The notes below the pieces were generated by a model that was not told where the DNA came from, made no database searches, and saw only the letters and a program-made list of their open reading frames with translations. DNA of 64,000 nt from Billgrantia zhangzhouensis. GTDB taxonomy: Bacteria; Pseudomonadota; Gammaproteobacteria; Pseudomonadales; Halomonadaceae. Each line of letters begins with the position of its first letter. Position 1 is the first letter of the stretch. Of the stretch, positions 51,530-60,227 are shown piece after piece. A program made the translations under genes and the position numbers. The stretch covers positions 248,001-312,000 of the forward strand of contig NZ_JABFTT010000004.1 in NCBI RefSeq assembly GCF_021404465.1, in the 5' to 3' direction.

Positions 51530-52000
51530 ATGAAGCTCACCAAGTTTCTGGCAACGATCGTGTTCGCCCTGGGTGTTACAGGCGTAGCCGCTGCACAGCA
51601 GATGCAGGCTCCGCCTCAGGGCGATCAGGTGGATCAACTCGATCAGTTGCTCGACCTGGACGAGAATCAGCAGCAGGAGATCCGCAGCCTGCTGGACGAG
51701 GCCGAGCGTCAACTGACACCCAAGGAGCAGGAGGCCCAAGCGCTACAGGCGCGCCTGGGCGATTACGTTGGGCCCGACTTCGACGAGAACGCCATTCGGC
51801 AGGATGCGGCAAGGCTTGGCGATCTGACCGGTGAGATCACTGCCGAGACGGTGTTGCTGCAGTCACGTATCGAAGCGGTATTCACCGAGGAACAGCGCCA
51901 ACGCCTGGACGATGCGATTGCCCAGCAGCAACAGCAGATGCAGGACCTGCAGGACCAGATGCAGCAGCAGGAAGGGCAACCCGCCCAGCCAGCACAGTAA
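51530..52000 (+). CDS. Spy/CpxP-like periplasmic protein
   Basis: A 156-residue secreted protein with signal peptide ending VAAA about residue 22. The mature part is helical, with LDLDENQQQEIRSLLDEAE and VFTEEQRQRLDDAIAQ, the paired LTxxQ-like motifs of the Spy/CpxP/zinc-resistance family; the C-terminus is a Gln-rich tail (QQQQQMQDLQDQM). Members are envelope-stress chaperones or metal-response proteins. GGAAGGGAG lies upstream of ATG 51530. The exact role is unknown. Confidence 0.82.
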   Translation: MKLTKFLATIVFALGVTGVAAAQQMQAPPQGDQVDQLDQLLDLDENQQQEIRSLLDEAERQLTPKEQEAQALQARLGDYVGPDFDENAIRQDAARLGDLTGEITAETVLLQSRIEAVFTEEQRQRLDDAIAQQQQQMQDLQDQMQQQEGQPAQPAQ

Positions 52001-52020
52001 GTCTAAGGATAGGAGGCGCT

Positions 52021-52110
52021 GTGAAGCTCGAGACACTGACCGCCAGTACGGTATTGATCTTTGCCGGTCTGGGGGACCTGGAAGCTGGAAGTACCCTTGA
52101 GACCAGCTGA
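52021..52110 (+). CDS. Possible 29-codon small protein
   Basis: GTG 52021 is preceded by AGGAGG at 52011-52016 (spacing 4) and opens a 29-codon frame beginning MKLETLTASTVLIF and ending in TGA 52108-52110, just 20 bases after the Spy-like gene. It has a weakly hydrophobic middle. No homologue comes to mind; it may be chance. Confidence 0.3.
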   Translation: MKLETLTASTVLIFAGLGDLEAGSTLETS

Positions 52111-52157
52111 TCCGTTCCGAGCCCCCAATGTCAGTGCAAGAGCAATCGAGGGAAAGC

Positions 52158-52177
52158 GGGGGCGCCATGGCGCCCCC
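52158..52177. terminator. Hairpin between convergent genes
   Basis: A perfect 9-bp stem, GGGGGCGCC-AT-GGCGCCCCC. On the minus strand it is followed by GCTTT, so it likely ends the purine permease transcript 12 bases after its stop. Confidence 0.65.
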
Positions 52178-52189
52178 GAAGCGTTCGAA

Positions 52190-53722
52190 TCAGTCGGCTG
52201 CGGGAGGGGCTGAGGTTGGACGCGACGATGATACGTGCGGCGCTGCGAGCTTCTCCTGCTGCCAGGCGAAGTAGAGGAACAGAGCACCCATCACCAGGTA
52301 GCCGAGGGTAAAATCCCAGGCGGCGTTGAAGGCTAGTTCCGGTGCGTGCATCAGGCCGACGAAGGAGAAGGCGGCCGCAACGCCGGCGAAGATGGCAGCA
52401 CGACGGAATTGGTGATCGATGACCGAGACCGTCATGGCGCCGATGAAGATAGCCATGAACATCGCCCCCTGGCCCATGGCGACGATGCCGCCAGAGATAT
52501 CCGCCACCACGTCGCCGGCTCCACGGTTGAATCGGGTCATCACGTAGTTGGCGAAATAGGGCAGCATGGCCAGAGCCACGGCAGGATAGTAGCGGGTGTC
52601 GTTGCTCTGGAAGGCGGTAGCGATCATCGACATGCCGACGAAGACCAGGATCGGTGCGACCACCGAAACGGGAATGATGGCTGCCAGCGCGGCAATGAGG
52701 CCGAACATGGTGGCAACGGCATAGACGGCGCCGTTGAGAATGCTGTAGCCGCGTCCCGCTCCCATCCATTTGGCACCCACGGTGGCGATATAGACGGTGG
52801 TGGGGAAGACGCCGCCGAACAGTGCACCGATCATGGTACCGGCCCCATCCACGGCCTGGCATTCGCGCACATCATACTTGTCGCCGGCGGCTTCCATCGC
52901 CTCGACGTTGTTCATTGTTTCGATGGCGTTATACAGCGTAATCGGCAGTACTACCGTGAGTACGGCCAGCATGCCGGTGAATAACAGCCCCAAGCCCTCG
53001 AACCAGGCGAGGTTGGGCAGCAGCGGATAGAACCCGAGATGGGTAAAGGCGTCGCTGAAACGCTCGCCGCCGGCATCACCGATCAGGTAAGCCATGGCGG
53101 TGCCGATGACGATGGCAAACAGCGAGGTTGGCAAGCGGAACGGCATGCTCACGCGGGCCACCAGGCCGACGATGATGATTGCCAATACCAGCAGGCCGAT
53201 GACGGGCATTTCCAGTGTTTTGAACAGCATTTCACCAGCGATGAAGGTCAGCGCAACCCCCGCCACAGCCCCGAGCATGGCGGCTCGCGGCAGGTGGTAC
53301 TGCACCCAGCGGCCTACCAGGCTGACGGCGGCTTCGATGGCGCCACTGATGAAGCAGGCTGCGACCGCTACTTTCCAGGCCAGCTCGGCATCGCCGGTGA
53401 GTTGCTTGGCAGGCAGCAGTACGCCGAACAGGAAGACGAACATCACGGGGGTGGAAATGCCGTAGGAGAGGGCCGTCACGTCGGTGCGGTTCTCTTTGCG
53501 CGCCAGGCGGGCTGCCGACCAGGCATAATAGAAATTGCCCACCATGACGGCGACCGCAGCGCCGGGCAGCACCTGGCCGAACACGATGGAGGCAGGAAAG
53601 CCCATGCCCAGCATGGTAATGGCAATGATGACGAAGTTCGCGATATTGTTCTGAAATAGTGCGAAGAAGGCGTCGGTATCCTCCTTCTTGTACCAAGGAT
53701 AGTGCGCAGGGGAAGCCGCCAT
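52190..53722 (-). CDS. Xanthine/uracil-type permease (AzgA/NCS2 family)
   Basis: A 510-residue membrane transporter with about 12-14 spans. The AzgA-like features are ALSYGISTPVMFVFLFGV, LYNAIETMNNVEAMEAAGD with the Glu-Thr substrate region, and GALFGGVFPTTVYI. It belongs to the nucleobase:cation symporter-2 group; the substrate is probably a purine base, not determined here. ATG 53722 begins MAASPAHYPWYKKED; 24 further upstream codons are likely untranslated. It is divergent from a Crp/Fnr-type regulator that may control it. Confidence 0.85.
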   Translation of the reverse strand: MAASPAHYPWYKKEDTDAFFALFQNNIANFVIIAITMLGMGFPASIVFGQVLPGAAVAVMVGNFYYAWSAARLARKENRTDVTALSYGISTPVMFVFLFGVLLPAKQLTGDAELAWKVAVAACFISGAIEAAVSLVGRWVQYHLPRAAMLGAVAGVALTFIAGEMLFKTLEMPVIGLLVLAIIIVGLVARVSMPFRLPTSLFAIVIGTAMAYLIGDAGGERFSDAFTHLGFYPLLPNLAWFEGLGLLFTGMLAVLTVVLPITLYNAIETMNNVEAMEAAGDKYDVRECQAVDGAGTMIGALFGGVFPTTVYIATVGAKWMGAGRGYSILNGAVYAVATMFGLIAALAAIIPVSVVAPILVFVGMSMIATAFQSNDTRYYPAVALAMLPYFANYVMTRFNRGAGDVVADISGGIVAMGQGAMFMAIFIGAMTVSVIDHQFRRAAIFAGVAAAFSFVGLMHAPELAFNAAWDFTLGYLVMGALFLYFAWQQEKLAAPHVSSSRPTSAPPAAD

Positions 53723-53869
53723 GGTAAGCCTCTTGTGTGTTGGGTTTGTAGTCAAGGCAAGGCCAGTTTGGCCATGACCTGACTGTTTGGTCAAGACTGC
53801 CTTTGTCGTATTGCCCGCGAGGCTACCAGGTCAGGGGAGTTGCCTCATAGTGGAAAGCCGCTGTGCTAT

Positions 53870-53884
53870 TGCGCAGAGTGCGCA
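53870..53884. promoter_or_regulatory. Tandem palindrome TGCGCA-GAG-TGCGCA
   Basis: Two copies of the self-complementary hexamer TGCGCA 3 bases apart, 38 bases upstream of the Crp/Fnr-type gene and within the divergent region with the purine permease. It may be an operator. It does not match the FNR/Crp consensus. Confidence 0.35.
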
Positions 53885-53921
53885 TAGTGCACCCATGCAG
53901 CCAGCGTAGAGATGATACTCG

Positions 53922-54668
53922 ATGAACCCAGACGAGAGTTGCATCGTCCGCCATTTCGATCAGTACTTCCGTCTCTCCGATGACGACAAGATGTTGCTGG
54001 TTCGACTGGAAGATAGCGTCTCCCCGGTCAAGGCGGGAACCTCTCTCTGGGGAGAACGGGACAAGGCTTATGAGTTCTGCACGCTCAAGCGTGGCTGGGC
54101 GTTCTCTTACCGTGACCTGGAGAACGGCTCGCGTCAGATCCTGGAGATCTACCTGCCTGGCGACATCGTCGGTCTGCGTGAATTCGCTTTTTCGCAGCGC
54201 CTGGCGGGGGTGCAGATGATCGAGGATGGCGAAGTCTGTTTCTTTCCCCATCGCCACCTCATCGACATCTTTCGCCGGTCGCTCACGCTTACCTCGATCA
54301 TGTTCGCCATAAGCAGCCGTCAGCAGGTGATGATTACGGAGCGGTTGGTTAACCTGGCGCGTCGCAATGCGCGACAGAAGCTTGCCCATTTCCTGCTGGA
54401 GATGTGCCAGCGTATCAAGCAGACGCAGAGCGATGGTTGCGAGAGCTTTCGCTTGCCGCTGTCACAGGAACTCCTGGCCGATCTGCTGGGGCTGAGCCCG
54501 GTCCATATCAGCCGGACCTTTACCGCCTTGAATGAGGATGGCTTGGTCTTTCGGGATCGCCACAACGTAACGATACCGGACCTGGAGGCGTTGAAGCATG
54601 AGGCAGGGTTCGATGACCGCTATCTGATCGAGAACATGCGGCCGCTGTTTCATGAGGCCAATGTTTGA
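53922..54668 (+). CDS. Crp/Fnr family transcriptional regulator
   Basis: A 248-residue regulator with a cyclic-nucleotide-binding-like barrel (about 20-135) and a C-terminal Crp-type helix-turn-helix (LPLSQELLADLLGLSPVHIS, then RTFTALNEDGLV). There is no N-terminal cluster of cysteines (only Cys7 near the start), so it does not look like an oxygen-sensing [4Fe-4S] FNR. It is therefore not the expected binder of the FNR-type box at 2733. It resembles the soluble Crp/Fnr proteins common in alphaproteobacteria and Halomonas. It is divergent from the purine permease. Confidence 0.88.
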   Translation: MNPDESCIVRHFDQYFRLSDDDKMLLVRLEDSVSPVKAGTSLWGERDKAYEFCTLKRGWAFSYRDLENGSRQILEIYLPGDIVGLREFAFSQRLAGVQMIEDGEVCFFPHRHLIDIFRRSLTLTSIMFAISSRQQVMITERLVNLARRNARQKLAHFLLEMCQRIKQTQSDGCESFRLPLSQELLADLLGLSPVHISRTFTALNEDGLVFRDRHNVTIPDLEALKHEAGFDDRYLIENMRPLFHEANV

Positions 54669-54744
54669 GCAATGCTGTCTGAGAAGTGCGTCTTTCCCGT
54701 CGCCTTTGAAGCTTGCCTCTCGCTTCATTTCTTTGGCCATACGC

Positions 54745-54776
54745 ACGACGCCCCGGGCAGGAGCCCAGGGCGTCGT
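54745..54776. terminator. Hairpin between convergent genes
   Basis: A 14-bp stem with one mismatch, ACGACGCCCCGGGC-AGGA-GCCCAGGGCGTCGT, between the Crp/Fnr-type gene and the aminotransferase gene. It has no T-run on either strand. Confidence 0.6.
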
Positions 54777-54795
54777 GTGACTGCCGAGAGTCGTC

Positions 54796-55983
54796 TCAGT
54801 TGACAGCGGCGATGGCTTTGGCCAGATAGGGCAGATTCGCGTGGGAGAAACCGGCCACGTTGGCCCGGCCCGAGCGCACCATGTAGATGCCGAACTCGTC
54901 ACGCAGGCGGTCGACCTGCCCGGGCTGCAGGCCGGTATAGGAGAACATGCCGCGCTGTTCGGCCACGCAGGCGTACTTCTGGTCGAGTCCATATGGCTTC
55001 AGTGCCTCGACGAAATCGCGACGCAGGGTATTGATGCGGTCGCGCATTTCGGCAAGCTCTTCGCGCCACAGAGCAGCCAACTCGGCGGAATGAAGGATCT
55101 CGCAGACGATCGCACCACCGTGGGCCGGCGGGTTGGAGTAGTTCTCGCGCGCGACGATAGCCACCTGCGAGCGGACGTTCTCCATCTGCTCGTTGGTCTT
55201 GGCCACCATGATGAGACAGCCGGTGCGTTCGCAGTAGATACCGAAGTTCTTGGAGCAGGAACTGGTGATGATCACCTCGTCGAGGTTTTCGGCCAGCAGG
55301 CGCACGCCGTAGGCGTCTTCGTCGAGGCCTTCACCGAAGCCCTGGTAGGCGAAGTCGACCAACGGCAGCAGGCTGCGCTCACGCACCACCTCGAGGATCT
55401 GCTGCCACTGCTCACGATTCAGGTCGAAGCCGGTAGGGTTGTGGCAGCAGGCATGCAACACGATGACGTCACCGGCTGGGATCTGCTTGACGGCGGCCAG
55501 CATGCCGTCGAAATCGAGGCGATTCTCGGCATCGACGTAGGGATACTTGTGCAACTCGATACCAGCAGCCGTGAAGATGCCGTGGTGGTTCGGCCAAGTA
55601 GGGTTGCTTACCCAGATTCCCTTGCCGGGGAGCTGGGTACTGATGAAATCCGCTGCCAGTCGTAGAGCGCCGGTGCCGCCGGGGGATTGGGTCGCACTGG
55701 CGCGACCGGCTGCGAGCACCGGTGAGTTTTCACCCAGTACCATCGGCAGAACCACTTCGCCATACTCCGGCGCCCCGTGGGAGCCGATGTAGGTCTTGGT
55801 GGTCTCGTTCTTGAGCAGTAGGGCCTCGGCTTCCTTGACGGCGCGCATCACCGGGGTGTTGCCCTGGGCATCCTTGTAGACGCCGACGCCGAGATCGACC
55901 TTGTGAGGATTGGTATCCTTCTTGAAGGCCTCGATCAGGCCGAGGATGGCATCCCCGGGAACCCGCTCAATATGTTCGAACAT
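54796..55983 (-). CDS. Aromatic / aspartate aminotransferase
   Basis: PLP class I aminotransferase that exchanges amino groups between aromatic amino acids or aspartate and 2-oxoglutarate. 395 residues (E. coli TyrB/AspC 396-397). The cofactor Lys245 is in SSCSKNFGIYCERTG; CCHNPTGFDL and NYSNPPAHGG are seen. The broken PhhB-like frame ends immediately before this ATG (TAAATG), recalling the Pseudomonas phhABC operon, in which the third gene is an aromatic aminotransferase. Role in phenylalanine/tyrosine metabolism is thus likely but substrate choice is inferred. Confidence 0.93.
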   Translation of the reverse strand: MFEHIERVPGDAILGLIEAFKKDTNPHKVDLGVGVYKDAQGNTPVMRAVKEAEALLLKNETTKTYIGSHGAPEYGEVVLPMVLGENSPVLAAGRASATQSPGGTGALRLAADFISTQLPGKGIWVSNPTWPNHHGIFTAAGIELHKYPYVDAENRLDFDGMLAAVKQIPAGDVIVLHACCHNPTGFDLNREQWQQILEVVRERSLLPLVDFAYQGFGEGLDEDAYGVRLLAENLDEVIITSSCSKNFGIYCERTGCLIMVAKTNEQMENVRSQVAIVARENYSNPPAHGGAIVCEILHSAELAALWREELAEMRDRINTLRRDFVEALKPYGLDQKYACVAEQRGMFSYTGLQPGQVDRLRDEFGIYMVRSGRANVAGFSHANLPYLAKAIAAVN

Positions 55984-56321
55984 TTATTTCGCTACCTCGT
56001 CGGTTCTGGCGGCAAGTATGAGTCGTTGCGATGCAGGCCCTTGATCTTGTGTGTCCACCAGTTCACGGTGGCCTTGCCCCATTCTGGCAACAGTGCTGGA
56101 TGGTGGCTAGCGGTTTTCAGCCAGCCTGCCTACGCGATTGGTGAAGGCCAGGGCTTGGCGAAAATCGGCAAAGGTAAAGACCCGCTCCAGTTGCATGATG
56201 CCACTGCGTTCGACGATCTGCCACTCGGGAACTTCGGGTTTGAGCAGCTTGTCTCGGCCTCGGCGATGGTGGAATCTCTCCAGCGACAGGCGTCGCAGGA
56301 CTGGCGTGAGAGCCGTGTCAT
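55984..56321 (-). pseudogene. phhB: Pterin-4a-carbinolamine dehydratase, broken by three frameshifts
   Basis: Three frames piece together a PhhB-like protein. Frame one from ATG 56321 gives [18 protein letters not shown]. After a one-base loss near 56251 frame two gives [17 protein letters not shown] and [20 protein letters not shown]. After a one-base gain near 56111, frame three gives [18 protein letters not shown] then [11 protein letters not shown]. After a one-base loss near 56021 the last part reads [11 protein letters not shown] and ends in TAA 55984-55986, abutting the aminotransferase ATG. The family would recycle the pterin cofactor of phenylalanine hydroxylase. The residues are well conserved, including HHP, so the damage is recent or a sequence error. 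No phhA is adjacent. Confidence 0.88.
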
Positions 56322-56423
56322 CGTGCCTCGGTTGGCCCGGGGCTATGCTGGTCGGTGAGGCTGCTCGAACACTGACCCGGCGCATGTGAGGTCGAGAATG
56401 CGCGCTACGCATGGGGGAGTCCA

Positions 56424-57041
56424 ATGCTTCATCAGAATAGCGCCGCCTTGCCGCTCTGGCTAAAACTGTTGTTCTCAGCCTGGATCCTTTTCTGGGCGCC
56501 CTCGTTTGCATTGATGCTAGGTGTGCAGAACTATTTCTGGCTATGTAACGTCGCCAGTTTCCTGATCCTCGTCGGGTTGTGGTGGGAAAGCCGTCTCCTG
56601 CTCTCGATGCAATGGCTCTCCGTGGCGTTGGTCGGTGCCTTTTGGACCTTGGACGTGGGGATCGCCTGGTTGACCGGAGTGCATCCCATCGGGGGCACGG
56701 AGTACATGTTCGACCCGGAACATCCCCCATTGGCCCGGGGGCTCTCACTCTATCATCTCATTCTGCCGCTGGTGGCGGGTTTTGCAATGGTAAGGCTGGG
56801 GTACGATCGGCTTGCCTTATGGTGGCAGACGGCGCTGACATGGTGGGTGCTGCTGCTTACCTTCCTGTTCGCTGAACCCGAGCGCAACATCAATTGGGTT
56901 CGGGGACCTTTCGGTGCTCCACAGGAAATCCTCGAACCGCTGCCATACCTGATCATGCTGGCCGTGGCCTGGCCGCTGCTGATCTACCTGCCGGTACACG
57001 GCGCCACGTGCTGGCTGCAGGGGCGTCGCCGGCTACGTTGA
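56424..57041 (+). CDS. Small polytopic membrane protein, unknown function
   Basis: A 205-residue protein with about six hydrophobic segments ([18 protein letters not shown] and onward). Polar motifs include [16 protein letters not shown] in the middle and [15 protein letters not shown] between the last two spans, the latter with an Asn-Trp-Val pattern that looks conserved. I do not recognise a named family. ATG 56424 has GGGGGAG upstream (about 56411-56417). It stands alone between divergent and convergent genes. Confidence 0.75.
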   Translation: MLHQNSAALPLWLKLLFSAWILFWAPSFALMLGVQNYFWLCNVASFLILVGLWWESRLLLSMQWLSVALVGAFWTLDVGIAWLTGVHPIGGTEYMFDPEHPPLARGLSLYHLILPLVAGFAMVRLGYDRLALWWQTALTWWVLLLTFLFAEPERNINWVRGPFGAPQEILEPLPYLIMLAVAWPLLIYLPVHGATCWLQGRRRLR

Positions 57042-57051
57042 ACGCCGCCTT

Positions 57052-57960
57052 TCAGGTGACGACCCTGTTACGGCCCTGGCGCTTGGCTGCATAGAGGCTG
57101 CGGTCGGCTCTGTCGATCAGCGCATCCCTCGGCTCGCCCAGGCGATATTCGGCCAAGCCGATACTCACTGTGACCTGACCATTGGCAATGGAGAAATCGT
57201 GATCGGCAATGGTGCGCCGGAGCCGCTCGGCCAAGGGTTGACTGGCGACCAGCGGCGTCTGCGGCAGGACCACGGCGAATTCTTCTCCGCCCAGGCGCCC
57301 GATGACGTCTTCCTCACGCAGCAGGTGCTGGCATAGGGTAGCGAATTCAGTCAGCACCTGATCGCCTTGAAGGTGGCCCCAGGTATCGTTGACGCGCTTG
57401 AAGTGGTCAAGGTCGATGAGCATCAGCGAAAGCGGGCTGCCGTGCCGATTGCTCTTGGCAATCTCTTCGTCGAGGCGTGCCATCAACCTGCGACGGTTGG
57501 CCAGGCCGGTCAGGTCATCGGTATCCGACAGCCGCCGCAGCCGTGCTTCTTCGGCCATCTGTTCGGTAATGTCGATCATCAGGCCATGCCAGAGCACGCC
57601 GATGGCTGAATCCTCGGGTTGGGCGCGTAGCGCGACCCAGCGGCAGCGTCTGCCCGACAGGCGAATGCGGAATTTCGTGGCGATAGGGATGCGCCAGCGA
57701 GCGGAGCGCTCGATGGCGGCCATTACCCGTGGATGGTCCTCTTCATCCAGGCGGTCGAGCATGTGACGAGCGTCCTGCCTCAGGGCATCGCGGTCGATTC
57801 CTGGCAGGCTGGTACCGCTTCCGGCGAGGAAGGGGAAGTGCATGTGCCCAGTGTGGTCACGATGAAACTGAAAGACGACGCCGGGCAGGCGTTCCGTGAA
57901 GTTACGCATGCTGATCGGCTCATTCAGCCCCCCTCCCGTCATGGCATTCTCTTCAGGCAT
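57052..57960 (-). CDS. PAS-like plus GGDEF diguanylate cyclase
   Basis: A 302-residue soluble c-di-GMP synthase. Residues 20-135 look like a PAS sensor (FTERLPGVVFQFHRD, then FRIRLSGRRCRWVALRAQP, ending WHGLMIDITEQ). The GGDEF domain spans about 143-302 with DDLTGLANRR, the metal Asp in LIDLDHFKRVND, and the GGEEF active loop (224-228). REED at 215-218, five residues ahead of GGEEF, is the RxxD inhibitory I-site. It should therefore be active and product-inhibited. ATG 57942 is an alternative start. It is far from the EAL pair but may share the same c-di-GMP pool. Confidence 0.93.
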   Translation of the reverse strand: MPEENAMTGGGLNEPISMRNFTERLPGVVFQFHRDHTGHMHFPFLAGSGTSLPGIDRDALRQDARHMLDRLDEEDHPRVMAAIERSARWRIPIATKFRIRLSGRRCRWVALRAQPEDSAIGVLWHGLMIDITEQMAEEARLRRLSDTDDLTGLANRRRLMARLDEEIAKSNRHGSPLSLMLIDLDHFKRVNDTWGHLQGDQVLTEFATLCQHLLREEDVIGRLGGEEFAVVLPQTPLVASQPLAERLRRTIADHDFSIANGQVTVSIGLAEYRLGEPRDALIDRADRSLYAAKRQGRNRVVT

Positions 57961-58185
57961 GCGGGCGTCCCTTGTGGCCTGCGGCAGGCAGGCGCAATCC
58001 TGCTGTTGTTATGTAACGGCTCACGGCATTGCCATGGGCATGCAGGGGTTCAGCGGGAAGCTTCCTGCCACCAGAAGGGAGCCGTTGAAAGAATGACTAA
58101 TATACGTAACGGTGCGTCAATCATCTAGCGAAGTATGTAAGATATTGTCTATGCCGCTTGTAAGACATAACCGTCATGAGGAAGT

Positions 58186-59337
58186 TCATCGCGGTGCGTC
58201 GTAGCGGGAACGTCTCCCGCGCGAGAAGACGACCTGCCAGAGTTGGATGTCGCGGGCGCGAAAGGCTCCCGCGCATACCGACAGGTAATAGCGGAACATT
58301 CGCTCGATGCGCTGGCTGTAGCGTTCGGCGATCTCGTGCCAGTGGGCATCGAAGTTGTCGCGCCAGGCCAGCAGGGTCCTGTCGTAGTCAGGGCCGAAAT
58401 TGTGCCAGTCCTCCAGCAGCAGCAAACCCTCGCTGGCATCGGCGATATGACGTGCCGAGGGCAGAACCCCATTGGGGAAGATATAACGATCGATCCATGG
58501 ATCGACGCTGATCTCGGAGCTGTTGGAGCCGATAGAATGCAGCAGGAAGAGACCATCCACGGCCAGCAGTCGTTCCACGGTCTGGAAATAGACCGCATAG
58601 TTGCGATGCCCCACGTGCTCGAACATGCCGATGGAGACGATGCGATCATAGCTCCCGCTGAGTTCGCGGTAGTCCTTGAGTTCGATCGTTACCGGCAGGC
58701 TGGCGCAACGTTCCCGAGCGAGTTCGGCCTGCTCCTTGGAGATGGTGATCCCGGTGACGGAGACTCCATAGTGGCGGGCAGCGTATTCTGCGAAGCTGCC
58801 CCAGCCGCAGCCGATATCGAGTACGTGCATGCCGGGGCGTAGCTCCAGCTTGCGGCAGGCCAGCTCGAGTTTGGCGAGCTGGGCTTCGTGAAGGGTCCTG
58901 GCCTCTTTCCAATACCCGCAGGAGTAGCACATGGTGGAGTCGAGCATGCGCTCGAACAGGTCGTTGCCCAGGTCGTAGTGCGCTTCACCGACGATATAGG
59001 CTCGGGCCTTGCTTTGTAGGTTGAGCAGGCCGGCCTGGAGGCGATACATGATACGGTCGGAAGGGGGGCGAGCCCGTTCACCGAGACCATGCTGGAGCAG
59101 CCGGCAGGCCATTTCGTCGATACGCTCGCACTCCCACCAGCCGTCCATGTAAGACTCTCCCAGCCCGAGCGAGCCTTGGCGCAGGATCCTCGAGCAGAAG
59201 TCAGGATGATAAATCTGTGGGTCCCAGGGGGCGTCGCCGTTGAGGGTCACGCCGGAGCCTTCCAGCAAGGAAGTCAGTACTCGCTGGGCTCGGGTGTCAG
59301 GCAGGACGATCGGGCCAATGCGTTGTTCGCTTGTCAT
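58186..59337 (-). CDS. cfa: Cyclopropane-fatty-acyl-phospholipid synthase
   Basis: SAM-dependent enzyme that adds a methylene bridge to unsaturated acyl chains of membrane phospholipids, a late-growth and stress adaptation. 383 residues (E. coli 382) from ATG 59337 (GGAGG upstream). The SAM motif is VLDIGCGWGSFAEYAA; the family segments YDLGNDLFERMLD and MFEHVGHRNYAVYF hold the bicarbonate and substrate sites. It is divergent from pyrF. Confidence 0.97.
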   Translation of the reverse strand: MTSEQRIGPIVLPDTRAQRVLTSLLEGSGVTLNGDAPWDPQIYHPDFCSRILRQGSLGLGESYMDGWWECERIDEMACRLLQHGLGERARPPSDRIMYRLQAGLLNLQSKARAYIVGEAHYDLGNDLFERMLDSTMCYSCGYWKEARTLHEAQLAKLELACRKLELRPGMHVLDIGCGWGSFAEYAARHYGVSVTGITISKEQAELARERCASLPVTIELKDYRELSGSYDRIVSIGMFEHVGHRNYAVYFQTVERLLAVDGLFLLHSIGSNSSEISVDPWIDRYIFPNGVLPSARHIADASEGLLLLEDWHNFGPDYDRTLLAWRDNFDAHWHEIAERYSQRIERMFRYYLSVCAGAFRARDIQLWQVVFSRGRRSRYDAPR

Positions 59338-59479
59338 GGAGTCCTCCCGGTCCATCGATTCAAGGCATGGTCGTTGAAGCCTGAACTGCTGGATGCGTCG
59401 TGCGTGCGTAAGCTGCCAAATAAAGCTTAGTTCAGAGGATAGTCCAGCCTGGAAAGAACGGTTAACCCATATCCTCGAC

Positions 59480-59488
59480 TGGTATACT
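59480..59488 (+). promoter_or_regulatory. Extended -10 promoter for pyrF
   Basis: TGGTATACT (59480-59488) is a TG-N-TATACT extended -10 element, 34 bases ahead of the GTG start. The -35 region is weak, as is common for this promoter type. Confidence 0.55.
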
Positions 59489-59522
59489 CAGGGCTTTCAT
59501 TCCGCAGCCGGAGCTCGTCAAC

Positions 59523-60224
59523 GTGTCTAGCGATTCGCCGCTGATCATTGCCCTGGATCACCCCTCCCTCGATGCCGCCTTGTGCCTGGCCGACCGGCTC
59601 GATCCCGAGCGCTGTCGCGTCAAGGTGGGCAAGGAGCTGTTCACCCGCAGTGGCCCGGAAGTGATCGAGGCACTCCATGGGCGAGGTTTTCAGGTTTTTC
59701 TCGATCTCAAGTTTCATGACATTCCCAATACCGTAGCTGGGGCCGTGCAGGCTGCTGCCGAGCAGGGCGTGTGGATGGTCAATGTGCATGCCGGCGGCGG
59801 CAGACGCATGATGGAGGCGGCACGCGAGCGGCTGGACCGTCATGGCCTGAGTACGCATCTGATTGCTGTCACCGTATTGACCAGCATGTCGGCGGAGGAC
59901 CTCTCCGAGGTGGGCGTCACCGCAACGCCGGCCGAACATGTCGAACGTCTGGCCGTGCTGGCACATCAATGCGGTATGGATGGAGTCGTCTGTTCGGCGC
60001 AGGAGACAACCAGGCTGCGTGAGCTTTGCGGCGAGGCGTTCCTCAAGGTCACACCGGGTATCAGGCCGCGCTTCGCCGAGCAAGGCGATCAGCGTCGCGT
60101 AATGACGCCGGCCGAAGCAATGGCAGCGGGCAGCACGCATCTGGTCATTGGCCGGCCGATCACCCGGGCGGATGATCCCATGGCGGCATTGACGGCCATC
60201 GAGCAGGAACTCGCTGGAGGCTGA
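59523..60224 (+). CDS. pyrF: Orotidine 5'-phosphate decarboxylase
   Basis: Last step of UMP synthesis. 233-residue TIM barrel. The catalytic segment is [10 protein letters not shown], with the Lys and Asp pairs; the N-terminal [13 protein letters not shown] holds the first catalytic Asp. GTG 59523 is the only suitable start. It is convergent with lapB, its stop four bases from the lapB stop. Confidence 0.97.
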   Translation: MSSDSPLIIALDHPSLDAALCLADRLDPERCRVKVGKELFTRSGPEVIEALHGRGFQVFLDLKFHDIPNTVAGAVQAAAEQGVWMVNVHAGGGRRMMEAARERLDRHGLSTHLIAVTVLTSMSAEDLSEVGVTATPAEHVERLAVLAHQCGMDGVVCSAQETTRLRELCGEAFLKVTPGIRPRFAEQGDQRRVMTPAEAMAAGSTHLVIGRPITRADDPMAALTAIEQELAGG

Positions 60225-60227
60225 GCC

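Noticed and set aside
53922-54668. Oxygen-sensing FNR acting at the TTGAC-N4-GTCAA box
   Set aside because: The protein lacks the N-terminal cysteine cluster, so the box at 2733 more likely binds an Fnr/Anr encoded elsewhere.
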